Counted from the stretch's first letter, positions 21,706 through 31,095 are shown. The stretch is DNA of 64,000 nt from Janibacter limosus (GCF_004295485.1 NZ_CP036164.1:992001-1056000), one strand, 5' to 3'. The notes: a model not told the origin generated them from the letters alone. Numbers and translations: made by a program.

Positions 21706-22482
21706 GTGCCCCTCTACCGCGACTCCGGGGTCGTGCTGCGCACCCACAAGCTGGGTGAGGCCGACCGGATCATCACCGTGCTCACGCGCGGTCGCGGCAA
21801 GATCCGCGCGGTGGCCAAGGGGGTGCGCCGCACCAAGTCCAAGTTCGGCGCCCGCCTCGAGCCGGGGATGCACGTCGACCTGCAGTGCTACGAGGGGCGC
21901 AACCTCGACACCGTCACCCAGACCGAGTCGCTCGACGCCTGGGGCAACGCGCTCGCGCGTGACTACTCACGGTGGACCGCGGCGAGCGCCATCCTCGAGA
22001 CGGCCGACCGGCTCACCGAGGAGCACGAGCCGTCGGTCCAGCAGTACCTGCTGCTCGCCGGCGCGCTGCGCACCCTGGCCAACGCCGACCACGCGTCCGA
22101 GCTGATCCTCGACGCCTACCTGTTGCGCGCCCTGGCGGTCGCGGGGTGGGCGCCGAGCTTCCACGACTGCGCGCAGTGCGGCGACGAGGGGCCGCACCGC
22201 GCCTTCCACGTCAGCTCCGGCGGCGTGCTCTGCCGGCTGTGCCGGGTGCCCGGGTCGTCCTCGCCGGCGCCCGAGACGCTTGAGCTGCTCGCCGCGCTGC
22301 TCGTCGGGGACTGGGTCGCCGCTGACGCCTCCCTGGACCGGCACCGCCGCGAGGGCTCCGGGCTGACCTCGGCCTTCCTCCAGTGGCACCTCGAGCGCGG
22401 GGTGCTCTCCCTTCGTCACGTCGATCGCACCCGCGTCGACCAGCCCCGACTGGACGACCACACACCGCAGAGGACCGGATGA
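21706..22482 (+). CDS. recO: DNA repair protein RecO
   Basis: 258 aa. Mediator that loads RecA with RecR at gaps and breaks. The N-terminal OB fold starts [21 protein letters not shown], followed by the helical domain, and a zinc site built by CAQC and CRLC around residues 157-185. GTG 21706 is preceded by a leaderless-type -10 (GACAAT). The stop overlaps uppS by 4 nt, a common recO-uppS pairing in actinobacteria. Confidence 0.95.
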   Translation: MPLYRDSGVVLRTHKLGEADRIITVLTRGRGKIRAVAKGVRRTKSKFGARLEPGMHVDLQCYEGRNLDTVTQTESLDAWGNALARDYSRWTAASAILETADRLTEEHEPSVQQYLLLAGALRTLANADHASELILDAYLLRALAVAGWAPSFHDCAQCGDEGPHRAFHVSSGGVLCRLCRVPGSSSPAPETLELLAALLVGDWVAADASLDRHRREGSGLTSAFLQWHLERGVLSLRHVDRTRVDQPRLDDHTPQRTG

Positions 22483-23261
22483 GCCGCTACGAGACCCCCT
22501 TCGCCCACCCGAGCGGAGCGACGCCGCCGCCCGTGCCCGCGGACCTCGTCCCGGATCACGTGGCGATCGTCATGGACGGCAACGGTCGCTGGGCCAACCA
22601 GCGGGGGCTGGCCCGCACCAAGGGCCACGAGGCGGGCGAGGGCGCGCTGCTCGACGTCGTCGCCGGCGCGCTCGACATCGGGGTGAAGCACCTGTCGACC
22701 TATGCCTTCTCGACGGAGAACTGGCGCCGCTCGCCCGAGGAGGTGCGCTTCCTCATGGGCTTCAACCGCGACGTCATCCGGCGCCGCCGCGACCAGCTCA
22801 ACGACTGGGGCGTTCGGATGCGCTGGGTCGGGCGCCGTCCGCGGTTGTGGGGCTCGGTCATCAAGGAGCTCGAGATCGCCCAGGAGATGACCCAGGACAA
22901 CGACGCGATGACGCTCTACTTCTGCGTCAACTACGGCGGTCGCGCCGAGATCGCGGACGCGGTGCGCGGGATCGCCGAGGACGTCAAGGCGGGGCGGCTG
23001 AAGGGCTCGCGCATCGACGAGCGGACCATCGCCCGCTACCTCACCGAGCCCACGATGCCGGACGTCGACCTCTTCCTGCGCAGCTCGGGGGAGCAGCGCA
23101 CGAGCAACTTCCTGCTGTGGCAGTCCGCCTACGCCGAGATGGTCTTCCAGGACACGCTGTGGCCCGACTACGACCGGCGGCACCTGTGGGAGGCCATCGA
23201 GACCTACGCCCAGCGCGAGCGTCGCTACGGCGGAGCGGTCGACGCGCCCTCGGCCTCCTAG
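22479..23261 (+). CDS. uppS: Isoprenyl transferase (undecaprenyl/polyprenyl diphosphate synthase)
   Basis: 260 aa. Adds isopentenyl units in cis to make the polyprenyl carrier for peptidoglycan and wall polymers. ATG 22479 overlaps the recO stop (ATGA). The catalytic Asp and pyrophosphate loop are in [14 protein letters not shown], followed by [12 protein letters not shown], and [15 protein letters not shown] near the C-terminus, all hallmarks of the cis-prenyltransferase family. Chain length (C50 or C55) cannot be read from sequence. The stop directly abuts that of the convergent metallothionein-like gene. Confidence 0.95.
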   Translation: MSRYETPFAHPSGATPPPVPADLVPDHVAIVMDGNGRWANQRGLARTKGHEAGEGALLDVVAGALDIGVKHLSTYAFSTENWRRSPEEVRFLMGFNRDVIRRRRDQLNDWGVRMRWVGRRPRLWGSVIKELEIAQEMTQDNDAMTLYFCVNYGGRAEIADAVRGIAEDVKAGRLKGSRIDERTIARYLTEPTMPDVDLFLRSSGEQRTSNFLLWQSAYAEMVFQDTLWPDYDRRHLWEAIETYAQRERRYGGAVDAPSAS

Positions 23262-23495
23262 TCAGGCGCGATGGCTGACCGGCGCGTCCTCGGCGTGCTG
23301 GGCGCAGTGGGCGCAGCAGTAGAAGCGTCCATCCACCTCTGTGCCGTGACCGATGACCTTGCACTGACAGTGCTCGCACACCGGGGCCATCACGTGGATC
23401 GCGCACTCGAAGCTGTCGAAGGTGTGGGTGGTGCCTGCCGCCACCACGTCGAAGGACTTGTCGTAGTCGTTGCCGCAGAGCTCGCACTGGGCCAT
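23262..23495 (-). CDS. Small Cys-rich protein, prokaryotic metallothionein-like
   Basis: 77 aa from ATG 23495 with AAAGGAG in front. Two cysteine-rich halves: CELCGNDYDK at the start (a treble-clef-like knuckle) and CEHCQCKVIGHG...YCCAHCAQH at the end. The second half follows the C-x2-C-x-C...Y-C-x3-C pattern of bacterial metallothioneins (SmtA/BmtA type) with extra His. Likely binds Zn or Cu in the cytosol; the zinc-uptake operon is 1.5 kb away. It ends base-to-base with uppS. Confidence 0.75.
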   Translation of the reverse strand: MAQCELCGNDYDKSFDVVAAGTTHTFDSFECAIHVMAPVCEHCQCKVIGHGTEVDGRFYCCAHCAQHAEDAPVSHRA

Positions 23496-23690
23496 GTCGC
23501 TCTCCTTTGATCGGGAGCATCTCCCTACCCGAGCGTCCCGGCAGAAAACCTGGAGCTCGACCCTCAGCCCTGCGACCGGTCTCTCGATGCGTGCGCGGTG
23601 ACGGTCTGGGAGCTCGGAGTGATCCTCTGGTGCCATACGCTGGCGACGCGCGCGATCTGCGTTTCATCGATCTGTGAGTGAGGGAAACGT

Positions 23691-24641
23691 ATGTGCCGAG
23701 TTCTTGCCTACATCGGTCCGGAGATCTCGTTGGAGAACCTCCTGCTGAAGCCGGAGAACAGCCTGATCAACCAGGCCCTCGACCCGGAGCGTCACCCCGA
23801 GCTGCAGCTGGCGGGGTGGGGGTTCGGTGCGTGGAGCGAGCACCTGCTCAAGCCGGAGGAGCCCTTCATCTACCGCCGGCCGATGGCCGCCTTCTACGAC
23901 GACAACGCCACTCGGATGCTCCCCAGCCTCCAGGCCAGCACCATGCTGGCGCACGTGCGAGCCGCTGCCTACCACGCCAAGGTCGTCATGGTCGACGAGA
24001 ACTGCCATCCCTTCTGCTTCGAGGGGACCCCGTGGATCGTGGCGCAGAACGGCTATCTGCCGGGCTGGCAGGTCCTGCAGCGAGAGCTGCTGCAGCACTG
24101 CAAGGACGAGTACCTGACCCAGATGCTCGGCACGACCGACACCGAGTTCGTCTACGCACTCCTGCTGTCCCTGCTGGAGGGCAACAGCGACGAGGACGTC
24201 CAGCGCGCGGTCGAGGAGCTGCTGCGGCTCGTCGCCAAGGCGATGAAGGATCTTGACCTCCCGGGGCTGACCAAGCTGAAGATGGCCCTGGTCTCGCAGG
24301 ATCGGATCATCGGGATCAATTGGGGGCTCGGGCACCAGGGCGAGGTCGACCCGGCAGGCGACTGGCGCGAGCTGCGCAAGGCTGACGCAGGCACGGACGA
24401 CTTTGCTCTCGGCATGCTCCTGGAGCCGATGTACCTGCTGCTGGGTCGCAACTTCCAGCACGACGAGGCCAACTACGGCTTCCAGGAGTGCACCGAGGAC
24501 GAGGCGACAGCGGCCGTCTTCGCCTCCGAGCCGCTCAGCGAGGACGGCGACGACTGGATCCCCCTGGAGTACGGGTCGATCATGTTCCTCGCGAAGGACG
24601 GCGAGCGCATCACCAGGACCGTCAAGGAGCTCCAGCTCTAG
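23691..24641 (+). CDS. Class II glutamine amidotransferase-like protein
   Basis: 316 aa Ntn-type amidotransferase/hydrolase. Cys2 (MCRVLAYIG) becomes the N-terminal nucleophile after Met removal; supporting motifs are the Arg of HVRAA and NGYLPG, which shape the glutamine pocket. It resembles stand-alone YafJ/EgtC-like proteins rather than the synthase fused types; no ergothioneine genes are nearby, so EgtC is unlikely. Substrate unknown. Its stop TAG overlaps that of zur within the shared CTAG at 24638-24641. Confidence 0.82.
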   Translation: MCRVLAYIGPEISLENLLLKPENSLINQALDPERHPELQLAGWGFGAWSEHLLKPEEPFIYRRPMAAFYDDNATRMLPSLQASTMLAHVRAAAYHAKVVMVDENCHPFCFEGTPWIVAQNGYLPGWQVLQRELLQHCKDEYLTQMLGTTDTEFVYALLLSLLEGNSDEDVQRAVEELLRLVAKAMKDLDLPGLTKLKMALVSQDRIIGINWGLGHQGEVDPAGDWRELRKADAGTDDFALGMLLEPMYLLLGRNFQHDEANYGFQECTEDEATAAVFASEPLSEDGDDWIPLEYGSIMFLAKDGERITRTVKELQL

Positions 24642-25045
24642 GACGCCGGCCGGGAGGGGCAGGCCGCACAGCGGCCGAAGAGCTCGAGCGTGTGCGCGAC
24701 CTCGGTGAACCCGTGCTCCGCGCTGACCCGCTCGGCCCACCGCTCCACGGCCGGCCCCTCGACCTCCTCGGTCCGGCCGCACTCGCGGCATACGAGATGG
24801 TGGTGGTGCCCGGTGCTGCAGCGGCGGTAGACCTGCTCGCCGTCGTCGGTGCGAAGGGCGTCCAGCGCGTCCTCGTCGACCATCGCCTGCAGGGTGCGGT
24901 AGACGGTCGCGAGACCGATCTTGTCGCCGCCTGCGACGAGGCTGGCATGGATCTCCTGCGCCGAGCGGAACTCGTCGTAGCGGTCGACATCGGCCTCGAT
25001 GGCGGTGCGCTGCCGCGTGGGTCGGCGGGTGCGGGTGTCGTTCAT
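24638..25045 (-). CDS. zur: Fur-family zinc uptake regulator Zur
   Basis: 135 aa. N-terminal winged helix (KIGLATVYRTLQAM recognition region) and C-terminal dimerisation/metal domain with TGHHHHLVCRECG and a second pair CAAC, the structural zinc site. Membership in the znu operon (ATG overlaps znuB stop by 4 nt) and Zur-like boxes in front of znuA identify it as Zur rather than Fur. With Zn bound it would repress znuACB-zur, including its own gene. Confidence 0.9.
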   Translation of the reverse strand: MNDTRTRRPTRQRTAIEADVDRYDEFRSAQEIHASLVAGGDKIGLATVYRTLQAMVDEDALDALRTDDGEQVYRRCSTGHHHHLVCRECGRTEEVEGPAVERWAERVSAEHGFTEVAHTLELFGRCAACPSRPAS

Positions 25046-26052
25046 CGGTGGCTCCCCTCGAGCTCGGTGTGGTCGGGATCGGTGTGGTCGGGGTCGTGCT
25101 CGTCCCAGTGGTCGCCATGGCGGGCGTGCCGGTGCCCGTCGTGGAGGAAGTCGACGTGGTCGCCGTGCAGGACGACCTCGTGGCCGCAGTCCTCCCAGTG
25201 CACGTGCTCATGGACCTCGGCCGTGCGGTGGCGACGGCGCCGGACGGCAGCCCAGGCCGTCACGAGCGTCGCCGAGACGACGAAGACGGCGATGGCGAGC
25301 AGCACGATCGTCGCGCCCGACGGGGTGTCGGCGTAGAAGCTCGTGACGACGCCTCCGACGCTCGTCAGGGTGCCGACGAGCACCGCCCACAGCAGGCCCC
25401 CGCGGAAGGAACGGCCGAGGTACTGGCCGGTGGCGTTGGGCAGGATCATCAGGGCACTGATGAGCAGCAGCCCGATGACCCGCATCGAGATGACGACGGT
25501 GACGCCGGTGAGCACGGCGAGCAGGATGTTGGTCGCGAGGACCGGTAGGCCCGAGGCGCGCGCGTACTCCTCGTCCTGGGCGACGGCGAAGAGGCGCTCG
25601 CGGAGCACGAGCACGGTGACCAGGACGACCGCCGCGAGGATGGCGAACTGGACGAGGTCGCCGCGCGAGACCGTGGTCAGGGCGCCGAAGAGGTAGCCCT
25701 GCAGGTTGGTCGCCGACCCGGAGGGTGCCTTGGCGATGATGACGACGCCGGCGGCCAGGCCGCCGTAGAACATCACCGCGAGGGCCAGGTCGCCCCCGGT
25801 GCGCCCGAGGTGGCGCAGCAGCTCGATGGCGACGGCGGCGAGCACGACGACGACGAGCGCGGTCAGGACCGGGCTGGTGCTCGTCAGTAGACCGATGCCC
25901 ACACCGGCCAGCGCCACGTGCCCCATGCCGTCACCGACGAGGGACATGCCGCGCTGGACGAGGAAGACCCCGACGAGGGGAGCCGAGGCGCCGACGAGCA
26001 ACGCCGCAAGGAGGGCATTGCGCATGAACTCCAGGTTGAGGAGGTCGATCAC
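25042..26052 (-). CDS. znuB: Zinc ABC transporter permease ZnuB with His-rich tail
   Basis: 336 aa, GTG 26052 overlapping the znuC stop (GTGA). Eight or nine membrane helices of the ABC-3 (manganese/zinc) permease family, with GMGHVALAGVGIG and RVIGLLLISALMILPNATGQ. After the last helix comes an unusual cytosolic tail of about 55 residues with some 13 His (HRHARHGDHWDEHDPDH), likely a zinc-binding patch. The tail is much longer than in typical ZnuB. It works with ZnuA and ZnuC. Confidence 0.92.
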   Translation of the reverse strand: MIDLLNLEFMRNALLAALLVGASAPLVGVFLVQRGMSLVGDGMGHVALAGVGIGLLTSTSPVLTALVVVVLAAVAIELLRHLGRTGGDLALAVMFYGGLAAGVVIIAKAPSGSATNLQGYLFGALTTVSRGDLVQFAILAAVVLVTVLVLRERLFAVAQDEEYARASGLPVLATNILLAVLTGVTVVISMRVIGLLLISALMILPNATGQYLGRSFRGGLLWAVLVGTLTSVGGVVTSFYADTPSGATIVLLAIAVFVVSATLVTAWAAVRRRRHRTAEVHEHVHWEDCGHEVVLHGDHVDFLHDGHRHARHGDHWDEHDPDHTDPDHTELEGSHR

Positions 26053-26852
26053 CGGGGTCCTCCCTTCGTCGTGAGGATGGTGGTGGGGACGGACGAAGGG
26101 GGTGGGTCCTCCTCGTCGTCGTGGTGGGCGTGGGCGTCGTCGTCGGGGGCGAGATGGTCCGGGGGGCCGTCGTGGCTGATGCCGCCCGCGCGCACGACGA
26201 CCGCCCGCGTGACGATGTCGGCGAGGGCGTCGAGCTCGTGGGTGACGATGACGAGGGTGGCGCCGCGCTCGACGAGCCGGCGCATGACGGCCACGAGCAC
26301 TTGCTGGTGCCCGCGGTCGACTCCTGCGGTGGGCTCGTCCATCAGGAAGACGTCGGGCCGGCTGGCCAGGGCGCGCGCGATGAGGACGCGGCGCTGCTGC
26401 CCGCCGGAGAGGGTCGCGACGTCGTGCGAGGACAGGTCGCCGAGCCCGACGACGGCGAGCGACTCCTGCACGAGGGCCCGGTCGGGGGCGGAGCGGATGC
26501 GCCACGGCGCCCACCACGGCGTGCGCACGGTGCGCCCCATCGTCACGATCTCGGCGGCGGTGGCCCGCACGGCCGAGGCGAGGGTGTGTCGCTGCGGGAC
26601 ATAGCCGATGCCGGCACGGGCCTCGGCGCTGCCGACCTCGTGACCGAGCACGCGGGCGCTGCCCGCGTGCTGCTCGGCGAGGCCCAGCAGGCCCTTGACG
26701 AGAGTCGACTTGCCGGCGCCGTTGGGGCCGAGTACGGCGACGACCTCACCGCGGTGGACGGTGAGGTCGAGGTCGCGCACGACGGTGCGGTCGCCGTAGC
26801 CGAAGGCCGCGCCGGTCAGCTCGATCACTGGTGGAGCGGAGGTCACCTGCAC
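26049..26852 (-). CDS. znuC: Zinc ABC transporter ATPase ZnuC
   Basis: 267 aa ATP-binding subunit. Walker A GPNGAGKST, signature LSGGQQRR, Walker B VFLMDEPTAGVD, switch His in VTHELD. GTG 26852 overlaps the 3' end of znuA by 10 nt. A His/Asp-rich C-terminal extension (DDDAHAHHDDEED) is found here too, so all three transport components carry such a segment. Confidence 0.94.
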   Translation of the reverse strand: MQVTSAPPVIELTGAAFGYGDRTVVRDLDLTVHRGEVVAVLGPNGAGKSTLVKGLLGLAEQHAGSARVLGHEVGSAEARAGIGYVPQRHTLASAVRATAAEIVTMGRTVRTPWWAPWRIRSAPDRALVQESLAVVGLGDLSSHDVATLSGGQQRRVLIARALASRPDVFLMDEPTAGVDRGHQQVLVAVMRRLVERGATLVIVTHELDALADIVTRAVVVRAGGISHDGPPDHLAPDDDAHAHHDDEEDPPPSSVPTTILTTKGGPR

Positions 26853-27775
26853 CCCTGACCCTTGCGGACGGTCGCCAGGTTGCTGCGCATGACCTCAAGG
26901 TAGTCCGATCCGGCGGACGCGTCGGTCAGACCCTCGATCGGGTCCAGCACGGCGACCGTGGCCCCGGAGTCGCGGGCGAGCGTCTTGGCGACGTCGGCGG
27001 GCACCAGGGTCTCGGCGTAGACGGTGGTGATCTTGTCCCGCTTGACGAGGGCGATCAGGTCCGCGAGGGCCGTCGGGCTCGGCTCGGCGCCCGGGGACAG
27101 GCCGCTCACCGACTCCTGGTGGAACCCGTAGCGGTCGGCGAAGTAGCCGAAGGCGGCGTGAGCGGTCACGAGGTCGGTGCTGCGGCAGTCGGACAGGCCG
27201 GCCTTGAGGTCCTTGTCGAGGGTGCCCAGCTTGCCGGTGAAGGCCGTGGCATTGGCCCGGTAGTCCGCGGCATTGGTGGGGTCGATCGTCGCCAGGTGGT
27301 CGGCGATGGCGTCGACGACGTCGGCGTAGCGGGTCGGGTCGAGCCAGAAGTGCGGGTCGACGCTGCCGTGGTCGTGCCCGGCGTGGTCCTCCTCCTCGCC
27401 ACCGTGGTCCTGCTCGTCCGCCGGCTTCAGATCGAGACGGGCGAAGGGGGAGACGTCGAAGGCGGTGCCGTCGCCTTCCTTCGCCGCGTCGTCGACCGAG
27501 GGCTGGAAGCCACTGAGGTAGACGAGGGCGTCGGCCTTGGTGGTCTGCAGGATCTGCTTGGGGGTGAGCTCGAGGTCATGCGGCTCGGCGCCGGGCTGGG
27601 TGAGGTTGGTGACGTCGACGTGGTCGCCGCCGACCTGCTGCGTGGCGTACTCGAGCGGGTAGAAGCTCGTGGCGATCGACAGTCGACCGTCACTCGATCC
27701 GGTGTCGGCGGAGCCGCAGCCGGTGAGGGCGAGGGCGGCGGCCGAGAGGGCCAGGACGATGCGGTTGAACTTCAT
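26843..27775 (-). CDS. znuA: Zinc ABC transporter substrate-binding lipoprotein ZnuA
   Basis: 310 aa from ATG 27775. Signal peptide with lipobox LTGC (MKFNRIVLALSAAALALTGC). Cluster A-I zinc-binding fold: first His in AEPHDLEL, a flexible His/Asp loop (DHGGEEEDHAGHDHG) typical of ZnuA, then SVDPHFWLDP and VTAHAAFGYF supplying the other ligands. The start codon sits at the edge of a Zur-like box, and the -10 is 7 nt upstream, so the mRNA is probably leaderless. Confidence 0.95.
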   Translation of the reverse strand: MKFNRIVLALSAAALALTGCGSADTGSSDGRLSIATSFYPLEYATQQVGGDHVDVTNLTQPGAEPHDLELTPKQILQTTKADALVYLSGFQPSVDDAAKEGDGTAFDVSPFARLDLKPADEQDHGGEEEDHAGHDHGSVDPHFWLDPTRYADVVDAIADHLATIDPTNAADYRANATAFTGKLGTLDKDLKAGLSDCRSTDLVTAHAAFGYFADRYGFHQESVSGLSPGAEPSPTALADLIALVKRDKITTVYAETLVPADVAKTLARDSGATVAVLDPIEGLTDASAGSDYLEVMRSNLATVRKGQGCR

Positions 27776-27812
27776 GAGAACGATTCTCACTGGTGATGAG
27801 AATCGTTGTCAA
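27775..27812 (-). promoter_or_regulatory. znuA promoter with two Zur-like boxes
   Basis: On the minus strand TTGACA (27812-27807), an 18-nt spacer, GAGAAT (27788-27783) and 7 nt to ATG. Two near-palindromes, TGAGAACGATTCTCA (27775-27789) and TGAGAATCGTTGTCA (27797-27811, plus strand), cover -10/start and -35. They agree with the AT-rich-core TGAnAAnnnTTnTCA layout of Zur sites. Confidence 0.8.
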
Positions 27813-27817
27813 CTCGG

Positions 27818-28126
27818 TCAACGTGGGAAGAGCTTGATCGCCGCCAGGCCGAGGACGAGCACGATCACGGCGGCGCGCATGAGCACCTCGCTCGTCGTCA
27901 GGCGCGGCCAGCTGAGGGCCAGCATCCACAGCAGGAAGAGGACGACGAGCCCGAGCGGGATCGCACCCCACGGGCCGAGGAAGGCGCCGACGATCACGAG
28001 GAGGAAGACGACGACGATCGGCACGAGCGGCGGCAGCTGCGCGATGAAGCGGGTCAGCGGCAGGCTGGCGCGCTCGAAGGCGTTGGTCGCGACGGGCTCG
28101 GGACGGGGCGTAGGACTGCTGGACAC
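27818..28126 (-). CDS. Small two-helix membrane protein next to glyS
   Basis: 102 aa from GTG 28126. A polar Pro-rich N-terminus, then helices [20 protein letters not shown] and [16 protein letters not shown], and a third hydrophobic segment [19 protein letters not shown] before the end. I recall similar small proteins beside glyS in actinobacteria (DUF6703-like), but function is unknown. It reads towards znuA; only 42 bp separate its stop from the znuA ATG, and that gap is the Zur-controlled promoter. Confidence 0.7.
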   Translation of the reverse strand: MSSSPTPRPEPVATNAFERASLPLTRFIAQLPPLVPIVVVFLLVIVGAFLGPWGAIPLGLVVLFLLWMLALSWPRLTTSEVLMRAAVIVLVLGLAAIKLFPR

Positions 28127-28186
28127 CCCCACAGGGTAGGCGGCCCGATGCGGGCCTTCGAGCCGGTCCCGGATAACCTCTCCCAC

Positions 28187-29593
28187 ATGGCCAAGCAGAC
28201 CTCCACCGTGGACACCGTCGTCAACCTGTGCAAGCGCAGAGGCTTCGTCTTCCCCTGCGGTGAGATCTATGGCGGGACCAAGTCCGCCTGGGACTACGGA
28301 CCGCTCGGTGTGGAGCTGAAGGAGAACATCAAGCGCCAGTGGTGGAAGTCGATGGTCACCGGCCGCGACGACGTCGTCGGCCTGGACTCCTCGATCATCC
28401 TGCCGCGTGAGACCTGGGTCGCCTCGGGTCACGTCGGGACCTTCACCGACCCGCTCACCGAGTGCCTCAACTGCCACAAGCGCCACCGTCAGGACCACCT
28501 GCAGGAGGCCGTCGCCGACAAGGCGGCGAAGAAGGGGCAGGAGATCGACCCCGACACGGTCCCGCTGAGCGAGATCGTCTGCCCCGACTGCGGCACCCGC
28601 GGCCAGTGGACCGAGGCCCGCGAGTTCAACATGATGCTCAAGACCTACCTCGGTGTCATCGAGGACGAGTCCGGGCTGCACTACCTGCGCCCCGAGACGG
28701 CGCAGGGCATCTTCACCAACTTCAACAACGTGCTGCAGACCTCGCGCAAGAAGCCGCCCTTCGGCATCGCGCAGACCGGCAAGTCCTTCCGCAACGAGAT
28801 CACGCCGGGCAACTTCATCTTCCGCACCCGCGAGTTCGAGCAGATGGAGATGGAGTTCTTCGTCAAGCCCGGCGAGGACGAGGACTGGCACCAGTACTGG
28901 ATCGACGAGCGGACCCGCTGGTACACGGACCTGGGGATCAACCCCGACAACCTGCGTCACTACGAGCACGCCCAGGACAAGCTGAGCCACTACTCCAAGC
29001 GCACCGTCGACATCGAGTACCGCTTCAACTTCACGGGCAGCGAGTGGGGCGAGCTCGAGGGCATCGCCAACCGTACCGACTTCGACCTCAAGAGCCACAG
29101 CGAGCACTCCGGCACCGACCTGGTCTTCTACGACCAGGCCAACAACGAGCGCTACACGCCCTATGTCATCGAGCCCGCGGCCGGTCTGTCCCGCTCGATC
29201 ATGACCTTCCTCGTGGACGCCTACGCCGAGGACGAGGCACCCAACTCCAAGGGCGGCGTGGACAAGCGCACCGTCCTGCGTCTGGACCACCGACTGGCTC
29301 CGGTCAAGGCGGCCGTCCTCCCGCTGTCGCGCAACGCGGACCTGTCGCCCAAGGCCCGCGACCTGGCGGCCCAGCTGCGCAAGAACTGGAATGTCGACTT
29401 CGACGACGCGCAGGCGATCGGCAAGCGCTACCGCCGCCAGGACGAGATCGGCACCCCCTTCTGCATCACCGTCGACTTCGACACCCTCGAGGACAACGCG
29501 GTGACCATCCGCGAGCGTGACTCGATGGCGCAGGAGCGGATCTCGATCGACCAGGTCGAGGCCTACCTCGCGCCCAAGCTGCTCGGGTCCTGA
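28187..29593 (+). CDS. glyS: Glycyl-tRNA synthetase (single-chain type)
   Basis: 468 aa class II homodimeric glycyl-tRNA synthetase of the archaeal/eukaryotic-like kind used by actinobacteria. Start [20 protein letters not shown] at ATG 28187; a GATAAC -10 9 nt upstream suggests almost no leader. Motif 2 is [25 protein letters not shown] in the middle, motif 3 includes [15 protein letters not shown] CxxC...CxxC knuckle ([16 protein letters not shown]) lies in the insertion between motifs. The C-terminal anticodon-binding domain is complete. Confidence 0.97.
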   Translation: MAKQTSTVDTVVNLCKRRGFVFPCGEIYGGTKSAWDYGPLGVELKENIKRQWWKSMVTGRDDVVGLDSSIILPRETWVASGHVGTFTDPLTECLNCHKRHRQDHLQEAVADKAAKKGQEIDPDTVPLSEIVCPDCGTRGQWTEAREFNMMLKTYLGVIEDESGLHYLRPETAQGIFTNFNNVLQTSRKKPPFGIAQTGKSFRNEITPGNFIFRTREFEQMEMEFFVKPGEDEDWHQYWIDERTRWYTDLGINPDNLRHYEHAQDKLSHYSKRTVDIEYRFNFTGSEWGELEGIANRTDFDLKSHSEHSGTDLVFYDQANNERYTPYVIEPAAGLSRSIMTFLVDAYAEDEAPNSKGGVDKRTVLRLDHRLAPVKAAVLPLSRNADLSPKARDLAAQLRKNWNVDFDDAQAIGKRYRRQDEIGTPFCITVDFDTLEDNAVTIRERDSMAQERISIDQVEAYLAPKLLGS

Positions 29594-29597
29594 CCCG

Positions 29598-30344
29598 ATG
29601 AGCCGGTCGGCGCAGCCGATCCGGCTGCTGCTCGTCCACGGCAGCCGGCTCAACGCGGCTGCGTGGATCCCGCTCGAGGAGGCCCTCCTCGGACGCATCG
29701 TCTGCGACCACGTCGACCTGCCCGGCCACGGGCTGGCCAGCGACGAGCCCTTCACGATGCCTCGCGCGCTCGAGGCCGTCGGTGACGCGGTCCGGGCGCT
29801 GGAGCCGGATCGGCACCGGGTCGTCCTCGCGGGGCACAGCCTGGGTGGCTATGTCGCGATGGAGTGGGCCGCCGACAACCACGACGTCCTCGCCGGTCTG
29901 GTGCTCATGGGCTCGACCGCCCAGCCGTCCTCGAGGCTCGCCGCTGTCTACCGGGCCTTCGGCAGCGCCCTGCGCGCCGGGCTCGTGGACGAGCGGCGCG
30001 CCTCCTCCATCATGGAGACCGACGCCGCCTCGCTGCGCCGGATCATCGGGGCACGCACAGCCGCCGCGGTCATCGAGCGGGGCCCGGGCCTCGCGGCCAT
30101 CCCCGACGCGTGGGACGCCGTGATCGACGGCGTGGACCTGCGGTCCCTCAGCCAGATCGACGTCCCGATCCTCGCGGTCAACGGCGAGTTCGACCAGTTC
30201 CGGGTGGGCGAAGGGAGGGCCCGTCGCCTGCGTCAGGACCTCGAGATCGTCCACGTGGCCGGAGCCACGCACTTCGCGCCGATGACCCACCCGGTGCCGG
30301 TGGCCCGGGCCATCACGCAGTTCGCCTCCGCGCTGCCGTCCTGA
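29598..30344 (+). CDS. Alpha/beta hydrolase
   Basis: 248 aa, ATG 29598 only 4 nt after the glyS stop, hence probably co-transcribed. Classic alpha/beta fold: oxyanion region LLLVHGSRLNAAAW, nucleophile Ser in AGHSLGGY, acidic residue around NGEFDQFRVG, and catalytic His in GATHFAPM. No signal peptide; substrate unknown. A 12-nt gap separates its stop from the convergent dienelactone-hydrolase-like gene. Confidence 0.88.
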   Translation: MSRSAQPIRLLLVHGSRLNAAAWIPLEEALLGRIVCDHVDLPGHGLASDEPFTMPRALEAVGDAVRALEPDRHRVVLAGHSLGGYVAMEWAADNHDVLAGLVLMGSTAQPSSRLAAVYRAFGSALRAGLVDERRASSIMETDAASLRRIIGARTAAAVIERGPGLAAIPDAWDAVIDGVDLRSLSQIDVPILAVNGEFDQFRVGEGRARRLRQDLEIVHVAGATHFAPMTHPVPVARAITQFASALPS

Positions 30345-30356
30345 GCAGGCGTCCCC

Positions 30357-31073
30357 TCAGACCAGGTTCTCGGCCAACCAGCGGGTCGTGCTCGCCCACG
30401 CGTCCTGCGATGCCTGCGGGTGGTGGAAGGCCGGGCTCGGGTTGTCGAAGGCGTGCCCGGCGCCCTCGTGCCGCACGAAGGTCGTCCCCGGGCCGGCCGT
30501 GACCCGCTCGATCTCGGCGACCCCCTCGGCCGGGATGAACTGGTCGGCGGTGCCCCAGTGGTGCAGCTGCGGCACCCGGATGCTGTCGGCGAGGTCGAGG
30601 AGCGTCGGGATCTGCGAGCCGTAGTAGGCGACGAGGACGCTCGGCGGCTCACCGGCCTCGGTGAGCGCTGCGGCGGTGGCCCAGGCCAGGCCCCCGCCGA
30701 AGCAGAAGCCCATGATCCCCGTGCCGCCGCTCACCTCGGGCCGCTCGCGCAGCGCCCGGGTGACGGCGACGGTGTCGGCGACCGTGCGCTCCCAGTCCAG
30801 GCGCGAGGACGCGCCCATCGCCTCCTCGATCCGCTCCATGCCCTCGCTGATGACGGGGCTGCCCAGGCGCCAGTAGGACTCGGGCACGAGCACGACGTGG
30901 CCGAGGTCGGCGAGCGCCCGGGCGCGGCGACGGATGTAGTCGGTGACCCCGAAGATCTCCTGGCACAGCACGAGTCCGGGCCCGCTGCCGCCGGGCGGCA
31001 GGAAGAGCTGGGTGGGGACGGCGCCGTCCTCGACGGGGACGCTGGGCTGCTGGTCGGGCGCGATGTCGGTCAC
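30357..31073 (-). CDS. Dienelactone hydrolase family protein
   Basis: 238 aa. Cys nucleophile in GFCFGGGLA, acidic residue near HWGTADQFIP and His in GAGHAFDN give the Cys-Asp-His triad of carboxymethylenebutenolidases. The substrate in this lineage is usually unknown. GTG 31073 lies 22 nt after the rhodanese stop, so it is the likely last gene of the DUF1648-CDF-sseA operon. Confidence 0.9.
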   Translation of the reverse strand: MTDIAPDQQPSVPVEDGAVPTQLFLPPGGSGPGLVLCQEIFGVTDYIRRRARALADLGHVVLVPESYWRLGSPVISEGMERIEEAMGASSRLDWERTVADTVAVTRALRERPEVSGGTGIMGFCFGGGLAWATAAALTEAGEPPSVLVAYYGSQIPTLLDLADSIRVPQLHHWGTADQFIPAEGVAEIERVTAGPGTTFVRHEGAGHAFDNPSPAFHHPQASQDAWASTTRWLAENLV

Positions 31074-31095
31074 CCGGCCACTCTAGGGAGCAGCG

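Noticed and set aside
23691..24641. EgtC (ergothioneine synthesis)
   Set aside because: Shares the Cys2 class II fold, but it is longer than EgtC, lacks an egtABD neighbourhood and differs in the region after the nucleophile.
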